Shown piece after piece: positions 1 to 5,351 of a stretch of 5,351 nt of DNA. The notes beneath the pieces are model-generated. The model saw only the letters and a program-made list of their open reading frames with translations. It was not told the DNA's origin and searched no databases. Origin of the DNA: Bacteroidales bacterium UBA2632 (GTDB lineage Bacteria > Bacteroidota > Bacteroidia > Bacteroidales > Dysgonomonadaceae); contig DENY01000058.1 in the NCBI GenBank assembly GCA_002359825.1, positions 7,891 to 13,241 on the forward strand, in the 5' to 3' direction. Both the position numbers and the translations under genes were made by a program. Each line of letters opens with the position of its first letter. Position 1 is the first letter of the stretch.

Positions 1-357
1 ATAAGCCGGGTTCTGTGTCTTCTAACAAAAGAAAATGTTTGTCATTTGTCTGCGAGTAATGTCACCATTACCCTTTAGCGGTCTACCCCTCGGCATCGGG
101 CGAGCAGCCCTACATATCCGATATACATGACCTTGCAACCCATAAGACGTACGGCACTCTGCATTACTGCAAAACCCGGTGAGCTCTTACCTCACCTTTT
201 CACCCTTACCTCCGTCTTTATTCAAAAGATGGTGGCGGTAATTTTCTGTTACGTTGCTCTACTCTCACAAATAGCTTCCTGTTAGGAAGTATGGTGCTCT
301 GCGTTGCCCGGACTTTCCTCAACACATAAATGTGTAGCGACAAACCGACCGACTGCT
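1..357 (-). ncRNA. rnpB: RNase P RNA, bacterial type A (3' end cut by window edge)
   Basis: This is the catalytic RNA of ribonuclease P, which removes 5' leaders from precursor tRNAs together with the RnpA protein. Read on the minus strand, the conserved core appears in the right order: GAGGAAAGTCCGGGC (306-320), the ACAGAAA...TACCGCC block (234-252), GGTGAGGTAAGAGCTCACC (about 178-197), and the terminal ACAGAACCCGGCTTAT (1-16). The 5' strand of helix P1 (AGCAGTCGGTCGG, about 345-357) is present. Its pairing partner should follow CCGGCTTAT and so lies to the left of the window; the gene is therefore partial. The hairpin after P1/P2 is very short (ACACAT/ATGTGT, 322-335), much smaller than helix P3 of E. 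coli. The 5' end is placed from the upstream -7 box and could be off by several bases. The identification is firm. Confidence 0.96.
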
Positions 358-361
358 ATTA

Positions 362-369
362 CAAAAGTA
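362..369 (-). promoter_or_regulatory. Probable rnpB promoter, -7 box TACTTTTG
   Basis: Read on the minus strand this is TACTTTTG, a full match to the Bacteroidetes housekeeping -7 consensus TAnnTTTG. It lies a few bases before the predicted 5' end of RNase P RNA. A possible -33 element is the TTG at 393-395 (CAA on the plus strand), about 23 nt away and slightly farther than the usual 19-21 nt. The box position is seen in the sequence; its activity is inferred. Confidence 0.6.
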
Positions 370-376
370 ACATTAT

Positions 377-396
377 ATTGATGATTTTAAATCAAT
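377..396. repeat. Inverted repeat in the rnpB/amylase divergent gap
   Basis: ATTGAT (377-382) and ATCAAT (391-396) are perfect inverted arms. Between them sits the partly overlapping palindrome GATTT-t-AAATC (383-393). The element lies in the spacer and upstream part of the rnpB promoter and could be a binding site for a dimeric regulator. The gap is very AT-rich, so a chance palindrome is also plausible. No convincing TAnnTTTG box was found for the amylase in 398-518. The best weak candidate is TTG at 460-462, 19 nt before TAGATGTT at 482-489. Confidence 0.25.
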
Positions 397-518
397 AACG
401 TTTAATAATTTATAGGTTATGAAAATATTTCATTCTCATAGTAGCTCAAATTGTGTAAATTGAATGAACCCACCCAATTATTAGATGTTATAGCTTAAAA
501 ATAAATAGAACACAATAT

Positions 519-1979
519 ATGAGAACAAACGGACTAATGATGCAATATTTCGAATGGTATTTGCCAAACGATGGAAACCTGTGGAACAGATTAAAAGACG
601 ATGCTCCGCACCTTAGTCAAATTGGTGTTACTTCCGTTTGGATTCCACCTTGCTACAAAGGCACAGGGTCGGACGATGTTGGATATGGAGCTTATGATTT
701 GTACGACTTGGGTGAGTTTGATCAAAAGGGGACTGTTCGCACAAAATACGGAACCAAGCAAGAGTTGCACGATTGCATTGACGCCCTTCACGATAATGGC
801 ATAATGGTATATGCCGATGTTGTGCTCAATCACAAAGCAGGTGGCGACGAGTTGCAAACTTTCACTGTAGTGGAAGTCGATCCACATGACCGCAATAATG
901 GAATAACGGAACCTTATGAAATAGAAGGTTGGACACGCTTTACATTCCCTGGAAGGAACAATAAATACTCTGAATTTAAATGGAGTTGGGAGCATTTCTC
1001 AGCTACAGATTACAATCATCGTGATAACAAAGAAGCTATTTATGTGATTCAAGGAGAGAATAAAGGTATTGACGTAAACGACAATTCTGTTAGTCCTGAA
1101 TTTGCCAACTTTGACTACCTCATGTTTACAGACATAGATTATAAACACCCTGATGTGTATGAAGAGACAAAGCGATGGATTAGCTGGTTCATAAAAGAAA
1201 CGAATATTGATGGTATTCGATTAGACGCTATAAAACACATCAACGATTGGTTTATTGATGATTTAATTAAGCATGTAAAAGGGGAATTTGGAGAAGATTT
1301 CTATGCGGTTGGTGAATACTGGTACTACGACAACATGGTTATCAATGAATATCTTCACAATGTGGATTACAATATTGATCTATTTGATGTGGCACTCCAC
1401 TTCAACTTCAAACAAGCTTCTGAAGAAGGCGGGGCTTTTGATATGAGAAAGATATTCGAGAATAGTGTGGTTGCAGAACATCCTACAAGAACTGTCACCT
1501 TCGTAGACAATCACGATTCTCAACCTTCACAAGCTCTAGAGTCATTCGTTCAACGATGGTTCAAACCACTAGGATACGCCTTAATTCTACTGCGAAAAGA
1601 TGGTTACCCTTGCCTATTCATGGGCGATTACTACGGTATTGGCGGAGATAACCCACAGGAAGATAATCAATGGACAATTGACCAACTACTAGACGTACGC
1701 AGAGATTTCGCCTATGGCGAACAAGATGATTATTTCGACCATCCCAATGTTGTTGGTTGGGTAAGGAAAGGAGACGAGAACCATCCCGATGGTTGCGTTG
1801 TGATTATGAGTAATGGTGTGGGTGGACAAAAGCCAATGTTTGTTGGTGAAGACTACGCAGGTTCTGCTTGGTTTGACAAAATGAGCAACATTGAAGAAGA
1901 TATAGTGATTGGCGAAGATGGCAAAGGCTTTTTCAATGTGAAAGACGGCTCCGTTTCCGTATATCTTAAACGAGTATAG
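519..1979 (+). CDS. amyA: Cytoplasmic alpha-amylase, glycoside hydrolase family 13 (GH13_5-like)
   Basis: This endo-acting enzyme hydrolyses alpha-1,4 bonds in starch, glycogen or maltodextrins by a retaining mechanism. The protein is 486 residues, the usual size for liquefying amylases and E. coli cytoplasmic AmyA. The opening (GLMMQYFEWYLPNDG, 5-19) is typical of this subgroup. All GH13 signature regions are present: region I DVVLNH (100-105), region V-like LMFTDIDY (201-208), region II GIRLDAIKH (232-240) with nucleophile D236, region III GEYW with acid/base E266, and region IV FVDNHD (328-333) with D333. The (beta/alpha)8 barrel with inserted domain B fills roughly residues 1-395, and a small beta domain C ends the protein. 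There is no signal peptide or lipobox, so it should act in the cytosol, unlike the secreted Sus amylases of Bacteroides. The start at 519 is the only ATG after an in-frame TGA at 465-467, and the leader is A-rich without a Shine-Dalgarno. The gene stands alone, divergent from rnpB. The family is certain; the exact substrate is inferred. Confidence 0.95.
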   Translation: MRTNGLMMQYFEWYLPNDGNLWNRLKDDAPHLSQIGVTSVWIPPCYKGTGSDDVGYGAYDLYDLGEFDQKGTVRTKYGTKQELHDCIDALHDNGIMVYADVVLNHKAGGDELQTFTVVEVDPHDRNNGITEPYEIEGWTRFTFPGRNNKYSEFKWSWEHFSATDYNHRDNKEAIYVIQGENKGIDVNDNSVSPEFANFDYLMFTDIDYKHPDVYEETKRWISWFIKETNIDGIRLDAIKHINDWFIDDLIKHVKGEFGEDFYAVGEYWYYDNMVINEYLHNVDYNIDLFDVALHFNFKQASEEGGAFDMRKIFENSVVAEHPTRTVTFVDNHDSQPSQALESFVQRWFKPLGYALILLRKDGYPCLFMGDYYGIGGDNPQEDNQWTIDQLLDVRRDFAYGEQDDYFDHPNVVGWVRKGDENHPDGCVVIMSNGVGGQKPMFVGEDYAGSAWFDKMSNIEEDIVIGEDGKGFFNVKDGSVSVYLKRV

Positions 1980-1980
1980 T

Positions 1981-1997
1981 GAGGCACTCCCTCTTTT
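1981..1997 (+). terminator. Weak candidate terminator after the amylase gene
   Basis: GAGG (1981-1984) and CCTC (1990-1993) can pair around a 5-nt loop, followed directly by TTTT. The position just after the amylase stop codon is right. The stem is only 4 bp, so this is a weak intrinsic terminator at best. Confidence 0.25.
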
Positions 1998-2032
1998 CCT
2001 ATCATTTTTCTATTAACTATAGATAAAAACTT

Positions 2033-2040
2033 TATCTTTG
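2033..2040 (+). promoter_or_regulatory. Probable thrA promoter, -7 box TATCTTTG
   Basis: TATCTTTG matches the Bacteroidetes -7 consensus TAnnTTTG exactly. A T-rich stretch at 2005-2009 may serve as a degenerate -33 region, although no clean TTG is seen at 19-21 nt. Transcription would begin near 2045-2047. That leaves a leader of about 240 nt before thrA, long enough for post-initiation control. The box is seen; its use is inferred. Confidence 0.6.
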
Positions 2041-2095
2041 TAAATCATTGCAAGAAAAAGACTAAAAACCATCACAAAACTACTTGTACACAAAC

Positions 2096-2158
2096 ATGAT
2101 CTATTTATATACTACCTACTCTTCATCCTACCTCATGCCCCTGCCGGGGGATAAATAA
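2096..2158 (+). CDS. Possible 20-residue leader peptide in the thrA 5' region
   Basis: An ATG at 2096 in the A-rich context ACAAAC opens a 20-codon frame that ends at TAA 2156-2158. The peptide begins MIYLYTTYSSSY and ends LMPLPGDK. It lies about 50 nt after the predicted transcription start, where attenuator leader peptides usually sit, and its last codons form a GC-rich hairpin. It is rich in Tyr (4) and Ser (3) but has only two adjacent Thr codons, one Ile and one internal Met. It therefore does not look like a classic Thr/Ile attenuator of the E. coli thrL type. It may be a real sensor ORF for another signal, or chance. Short ORFs like this are common by chance in AT-rich DNA. Confidence 0.35.
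   Translation: MIYLYTTYSSSYLMPLPGDK
2135..2152 (+). promoter_or_regulatory. GC-rich hairpin in the thrA leader
   Basis: CCCC (2138-2141) pairs with GGGG (2146-2149) around the loop TGCC. One G-G mismatch and two outer A-T pairs (2135-2136 with 2151-2152) can extend it. It stands out as a short GC block in very AT-rich surroundings and spans the last codons of the possible leader ORF, so a translating ribosome would cover it. It is followed by ATAAATAATTTC rather than a clean T tract, so it is not a textbook terminator. It could be a pause or attenuation element. Confidence 0.35.
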
Positions 2159-2186
2159 TTTCTACAGCACACGCGCAATAGTAGCA

Positions 2187-2208
2187 ATAGAGTTTGTTGT
2201 TACTCTAT
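2187..2208 (+). promoter_or_regulatory. Second hairpin in the thrA leader
   Basis: ATAGAGT (2187-2193) and ACTCTAT (2202-2208) form a perfect 7-bp stem with loop TTGTTGTT. No T tract follows (the next bases are CACAATAAAC), so it is not an intrinsic terminator. It could be an RNA-stability or antitermination element. With only two G-C pairs it is also compatible with chance. Confidence 0.3.
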
Positions 2209-2258
2209 CACAATAAACAACTACAACTCGCACTAAACAGATATAAACAAACTTAAAC

Positions 2259-2291
2259 ATGAAACGCTCATGCGTTCAACAAGCAATATGA
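2259..2291 (+). CDS. 10-codon mini-ORF overlapping the thrA start
   Basis: The ATG at 2259 has the best initiation context in the leader (A-rich, unstructured CTTAAAC before it). It encodes MKRSCVQQAI and stops at TGA 2289-2291. That stop overlaps the probable thrA start codon at 2288-2290 in the four-base sequence ATGA, the classic layout for translational coupling by termination and reinitiation. The peptide shows no enrichment in aspartate-family amino acids, so the act of translation would matter rather than the product. The frame and overlap are directly visible; function is inferred. Confidence 0.4.
   Translation: MKRSCVQQAI
2263..2276 (+). promoter_or_regulatory. Small hairpin around the alternative thrA ATG
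   Basis: AACGC (2263-2267) and GCGTT (2272-2276) pair perfectly around the 4-nt loop TCAT. The alternative in-frame ATG for thrA at 2270-2272 lies in the loop and first stem pair, so this structure would hinder initiation there. Ribosomes translating the mini-ORF would melt it. Formation in vivo is not shown. Confidence 0.3.
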
Positions 2292-4741
2292 AAGTGATGA
2301 AATTTGGCGGGATTTCTTTAGGAACTTCCGAGGCTATTCAAAAAGTAAAAGATATAATTGGTGTTGAGCAACAACCTGTAATAATTGTTGTCTCCGCCCT
2401 ATATGGAGTGACCGAACAACTCTTGCAAGCTGCTGATTATGCCTTGAATGATGACAAGAGCTATGAAATGATCTTCGACATTCTGAAGAAACGTCACAAG
2501 GAAATAGTAGAAGAGACCATCGCGTCAGAAAAACTAAAAACAGATCTAAACGAAGAGATGCAACCCCTCTTCGAGGATTTGAAAAACATATTGCGTGGCG
2601 TATATCTAATTGGTGATTTGTCGCAAAAGACTTCAGATAAAATAGTCAGCTATGGAGAAAGATTGTCCAGCCTCATCCTCAGCAAAATTATTCCCGATGC
2701 ACAGCTCTTAGATTCCACCCAGTTTATCAAAACCACCAAGCAGTTTAATAAACACATTCCTGATATACCACTTTCCAATCAACTCATCAAAGAACAGTTT
2801 AAAAATATAAATGGCGTTGCCATTGTTCCAGGATTCATATCTTCGAGCAAAGACGAAGACGATATTACCAACCTAGGACGGGGTGGTTCTGACTACACAG
2901 CTTCCATTATTGCTGCGGCATTGAATGCATCGGTGCTGGAAATCTGGACCGACGTGGACGGATTCATGACCGCCGATCCAAAAATTATTCAATCGGCTTA
3001 CGTTATAGAAGAGTTGTCGTATATCGAAGCCATTGAGCTGAGTAACTTTGGCGCAAAAGTGATCTATCCACCCACCATTTTCCCAGTTTATCACAAAAAC
3101 ATACCCATACGGGTTAGAAACAGCTTCAACCCATCATCGAAGGGAACACTGATACTGAACAAGCAGTCGAAGAACGACGGAAAGGTCATCAAAGGTATAT
3201 CATCCATTAGTGATACTGCCCTCATCACCATTCAAGGATTGGGTATGGTGGGAATTATTGGTGTCAACCACAGAATATTCCAAGCATTGGCGCTCAATGG
3301 CATCAGTGTGTTTCTGGTTTCGCAAGCTTCTTCGGAAAACAGCACCTCAATTGGTGTGAGTACACCCGATGCAGCTCCGGCTCAAAGGGTGTTGAGCGAA
3401 GAATTTGCACATGAGATAGCAATGGGGAGCATCAATGAGATTACGGTAGAATACAACCTCTCGACCATTGCCATTGTGGGGCAAAATATGAGACATGTAC
3501 CGGGAGTTGCCGGCAAGTTCTTTGAAACACTTGGCCGGAGCGGTATCAGTATATTTGCATTGGCACAAGGAGCTTCAGAAACAAACATTTCGTGTGTCAT
3601 CACCAAAGAAAATCTGCGCAAAGCACTCAATGTGATTCACGATTCATTCTTCTTGTCTGCCTATCAAGAGTTGAATCTGTTTATTGTTGGCACGGGAACT
3701 GTTGGCAGCAAGTTGATCAACCAGATAAAACGACAAAAAGAGACACTGAAAGAACAAAACAAACTGCGTGTGAACGTAGTGGGCATTGCCAATGGGCGCA
3801 AAGCGTTGTTCAATCGTGATGGTATTGAGTTGGATGATTTCTACAACAACCTAATGACAAACGGGGTGAAGAGTTCGCCCCAGATTATACGCGATGAGAT
3901 ATTCGAAATGAATATCTTCAACTCGGTGTTTGTTGATTGCACGGCGAGCCCCGATGTTTCGGAGCTTTACAAAGAGCTCATGTCTAACAATGTTTCCATT
4001 GTCACAGCCAATAAGATTGCAGCCTCATCAGCTTTTGAGAACTACACCGAACTGAAAGAAACTGCCCGTGCTAACGGTGTGAAGTTTTTGTTTGAAACCA
4101 ATGTGGGTGCAGGGCTCCCCATTATCAACACAATGAACTCACTCACCAACTCGGGCGACAAAATAGTGAAACTACAAGCAGTGCTATCGGGAACGCTCAA
4201 TTTCATCTTCAACACATTGAGCAAAGACATTCCATTTAGCCAAGCCATCAAACTATCGGTGGATGCCAAATTTGCCGAACCCGATCCACGCACAGACCTT
4301 AGCGGATTGGATGTGGTGCGCAAGCTAGTGATACTTTCTCGTGAAGCAGGAGGTAGCATAGAGCACGACGATGTGAAGATAGTTCCGCTAATTCCACAGA
4401 AATACTTCGAAGGATCGTTGGATAAGTTTTGGAGCACTATCTCCGAAATGGATGCAAGCTTTGAGAAGCAGAGGAAGCAACTAGAGCTGGAAGATAAGTG
4501 CATTCGTCTAATTGCAACCTATGAAGTTGGCGAGTCGGGCAGATGCGAATGTGAGGTGGCACTGCGTGAAGTGGAAAGAGGCCATCCTTTCTACGACCTA
4601 GAGGGTAGCAACAACATCATTATGATAACAACCGAAAGATACAATGAGCACCCCATGGTCATAAAAGGTTACGGAGCGGGAGCCGATGTAACAGCAGCGG
4701 GTGTATTTGCCGATGTAATTTCGATTGCCAATATCCGATAG
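2288..4741 (+). CDS. thrA: Bifunctional aspartokinase / homoserine dehydrogenase
   Basis: This fusion protein phosphorylates aspartate and later reduces aspartate semialdehyde to homoserine, on the way to threonine, methionine and isoleucine, in the cytosol. From the start at 2288 it has 817 residues, close to E. coli ThrA (820). Residue numbers below use that start. The kinase half (1-290) shows VVSALYGVT (34-42), SYGERLSS (121-128), GRGGSDYTA (197-205) and WTDVDGFMTADP (220-231). Two ACT regulatory domains follow (about 311-359 and 391-439). The dehydrogenase half shows the nucleotide-binding GTGTVG (468-473), TANK with K576, ETNVGAGLP (603-611) and EPDPRTDLSGLDVVRK (664-679) with D675 and K679. 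An oddity is KFGGIS (5-10), with Ile where the family has Thr or Ser. The longest frame starts at ATG 2270 and adds six residues. I prefer 2288 because MKVMKFGG matches the family start, its context is A-rich, and 2270 sits in a small hairpin. No thrB or thrC follows. Confidence 0.96.
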   Translation: MKVMKFGGISLGTSEAIQKVKDIIGVEQQPVIIVVSALYGVTEQLLQAADYALNDDKSYEMIFDILKKRHKEIVEETIASEKLKTDLNEEMQPLFEDLKNILRGVYLIGDLSQKTSDKIVSYGERLSSLILSKIIPDAQLLDSTQFIKTTKQFNKHIPDIPLSNQLIKEQFKNINGVAIVPGFISSSKDEDDITNLGRGGSDYTASIIAAALNASVLEIWTDVDGFMTADPKIIQSAYVIEELSYIEAIELSNFGAKVIYPPTIFPVYHKNIPIRVRNSFNPSSKGTLILNKQSKNDGKVIKGISSISDTALITIQGLGMVGIIGVNHRIFQALALNGISVFLVSQASSENSTSIGVSTPDAAPAQRVLSEEFAHEIAMGSINEITVEYNLSTIAIVGQNMRHVPGVAGKFFETLGRSGISIFALAQGASETNISCVITKENLRKALNVIHDSFFLSAYQELNLFIVGTGTVGSKLINQIKRQKETLKEQNKLRVNVVGIANGRKALFNRDGIELDDFYNNLMTNGVKSSPQIIRDEIFEMNIFNSVFVDCTASPDVSELYKELMSNNVSIVTANKIAASSAFENYTELKETARANGVKFLFETNVGAGLPIINTMNSLTNSGDKIVKLQAVLSGTLNFIFNTLSKDIPFSQAIKLSVDAKFAEPDPRTDLSGLDVVRKLVILSREAGGSIEHDDVKIVPLIPQKYFEGSLDKFWSTISEMDASFEKQRKQLELEDKCIRLIATYEVGESGRCECEVALREVERGHPFYDLEGSNNIIMITTERYNEHPMVIKGYGAGADVTAAGVFADVISIANIR

Positions 4742-4806
4742 GCTCAAGCATAATAGGTCTTAAGTTTTATTTTTATATTTTGCGAGGTAGTTAATACATA
4801 AATGAC

Positions 4807-4814
4807 TAGTTTTG
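4807..4814 (+). promoter_or_regulatory. Possible lptD promoter, -7 box TAGTTTTG
   Basis: TAGTTTTG matches TAnnTTTG and lies 33 nt before the lptD start codon, giving a short leader of about 25 nt. A TTTTG at 4778-4782 could be the -33 element, but the gap of 24 nt is longer than the usual 19-21. The T-rich stretch 4765-4781 after thrA has no convincing stem before it, so I see no clear thrA terminator. Read-through from thrA into lptD remains possible. Confidence 0.45.
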
Positions 4815-4847
4815 CGAGTCATAACGATAGCGCATCAAAGCTCATAG

Positions 4848-5351
4848 ATGAAACACCACTTAGTCACTATAATATTAACCCTAATGTTCATTACGAACGC
4901 CACCTTATCTCTTTCGCAGACTGAGACCTTGAGCGGTGACTCGGTGCGTGCTTTAGACTTTCAAGAACCTCAGACGTTCAACCCCAACGATACCCTCAGC
5001 GGTGACTCACTTTTGGTGACTCCATCGGATACAATTCCCAAAAAAAAAGAGGTACTCGAAAGTAAAGTAATTTACACAGCACAAGACTCCATCATTTTCA
5101 CCAAAGACAACAAGGGTTATTTGTATGGCGAGGCCGATGTGAAATACCAAGACATAGCCATCAAGGGAGAGCTCATAACCATGGACATGGACAGTAGCAC
5201 CATTGGGGCAACCTTTGGGCTGGACTCAATTGGCAAGGAGTTTGGTTATCCAACATTCGAAGACAAAGGCACACAATATGAGATGAAAGGTGTAAAATAT
5301 AATTTCAAAACAGAAAAAGCATACATCTCTAATGTAGTGACAGAACAAGGT
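4848..5351 (+). CDS. lptD: OstA-domain protein, probable LPS-assembly protein LptD (N-terminal part only)
   Basis: The frame opens at ATG 4848, directly after an in-frame TAG (4845-4847), and runs off the right edge after 168 codons, so the C-terminal part is missing. Residues 1-23 form a Sec signal peptide: short basic MKHH, a hydrophobic stretch LVTIILTLMFI, then small polar residues before QTE. A low-complexity linker (about 24-70) follows. From about residue 73 the protein matches the OstA/LptA-like beta-jellyroll: VIYTAQDSIIF, then GYLYGEADVKYQDIAIKGE, then YNFKTEKAYISNVVTEQG. This pattern is typical of Bacteroidetes LptD, in which a periplasmic jellyroll receives lipopolysaccharide and a C-terminal beta-barrel inserts it in the outer membrane. 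The barrel is not visible here, so a shorter LptA/OstA-like protein cannot be excluded. The linker carries a TLSGDS repeat and a run of nine A. The gene follows thrA by 106 bp and probably has its own promoter. Confidence 0.85.
   Translation, partial: MKHHLVTIILTLMFITNATLSLSQTETLSGDSVRALDFQEPQTFNPNDTLSGDSLLVTPSDTIPKKKEVLESKVIYTAQDSIIFTKDNKGYLYGEADVKYQDIAIKGELITMDMDSSTIGATFGLDSIGKEFGYPTFEDKGTQYEMKGVKYNFKTEKAYISNVVTEQG
4926..5009 (+). repeat. Two-copy TLSGDS repeat in the lptD linker
   Basis: AGCGGTGACTC occurs identically at 4932-4942 and 4998-5008, spaced 66 nt (22 codons) apart. It lies inside a longer, 15-of-18 matching unit (4926-4943 and 4992-5009) that encodes TLSGDS at residues 27-32 and 49-54. 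It falls in the variable linker after the signal peptide. It may be the remnant of a small in-frame duplication. Confidence 0.6.
5040..5048 (+). repeat. A9 homopolymer inside lptD
   Basis: Nine consecutive A encode Lys65-Lys67 at the boundary between linker and OstA domain. A change of one A would shift the frame and end translation early. Such runs are prone to polymerase slippage and to sequencing error. The frame is open with exactly nine A, which supports the count as given. Confidence 0.7.

Noticed and set aside
591..995. 134-codon open frame on the minus strand
   Set aside because: It is antisense to the catalytic barrel of the amylase gene, whose motifs are intact on the plus strand. 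No family features are visible.
2270..2287. Upstream in-frame ATG as the thrA start
   Set aside because: It would add six residues not expected in the family. Its leader context (CGCTC) is poor and the ATG lies in a small hairpin. It is kept as an alternative but not preferred over 2288.
1980..2287. tRNA gene or riboswitch in the 308-bp gap
   Set aside because: No cloverleaf, no GTTCRANNC T-loop sequence and no known riboswitch core could be recognised.
3347..3630. Two overlapping minus-strand frames of 73 and 82 codons
   Set aside because: Both are antisense to the ACT-domain region of thrA and are explained by that gene's codon use.
4042..4503. 153-codon open frame on the minus strand
   Set aside because: It lies wholly inside the dehydrogenase part of thrA on the opposite strand. 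It has no recognisable motif, and its Ser/Leu-rich composition is what antisense reading of this gene would give.
4763..4785. T-rich stretch after thrA as an intrinsic terminator
   Set aside because: Runs of T are present, but no stable inverted repeat precedes them; only the short CTTAAG palindrome at 4759-4764 is seen.
1..5351. CRISPR array, insertion sequence or phage genes
   Set aside because: No regularly spaced repeats, terminal inverted repeats, transposase or integrase motifs were seen. The window is filled by housekeeping-type genes.

Overview
The window looks like chromosomal DNA of a member of the Bacteroidota, most likely Bacteroidales (Prevotella/Bacteroides-like). Four things point that way. 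Boxes matching the Bacteroidetes -7 promoter consensus TAnnTTTG lie at sensible distances upstream of three of the four main genes. The start codons have A-rich leaders without Shine-Dalgarno sequences. ThrA is an aspartokinase-homoserine dehydrogenase fusion. The last gene encodes a Bacteroidetes-style OstA/LptD protein. The inference rests on motifs only; no database search was possible. There are no signs of a mobile element, phage or CRISPR array.

Layout, left to right. Positions 1 to about 357 hold the RNase P RNA gene (rnpB) on the minus strand. Its 3' end, including the 3' strand of helix P1, lies outside the window. Its own -7 box is at 362-369. A divergent gap of about 160 bp with a small inverted repeat leads to a complete cytoplasmic GH13 alpha-amylase (519-1979, plus strand), which carries all catalytic residues and no signal peptide.

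Positions 1980-2287 form a 308-bp gap that contains most of the regulatory interest. It has a good -7 box at 2033-2040 and then an untranslated leader of about 240 nt. That leader holds a possible 20-codon Tyr/Ser-rich leader ORF ending in a GC-rich hairpin, a second hairpin, and a 10-codon mini-ORF whose stop codon overlaps the probable thrA start codon in an ATGA arrangement. The thrA gene (2288-4741) encodes both the first and third steps from aspartate to threonine/methionine. Its homoserine dehydrogenase half looks intact, but its aspartokinase signature reads KFGGIS where KFGG[ST]S is expected.

The last gene (4848 to the right edge, incomplete) starts 106 bp after thrA. It encodes a secreted OstA-domain protein, probably the lipopolysaccharide-assembly protein LptD. 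It has no following stop codon inside the window. The four genes belong to separate processes: tRNA processing, alpha-glucan breakdown, amino-acid synthesis and envelope assembly. Apart from possible read-through from thrA into lptD, nothing suggests one operon.

I found no clear new biological system. The observations most worth following are the layered thrA leader and the altered aspartokinase signature.
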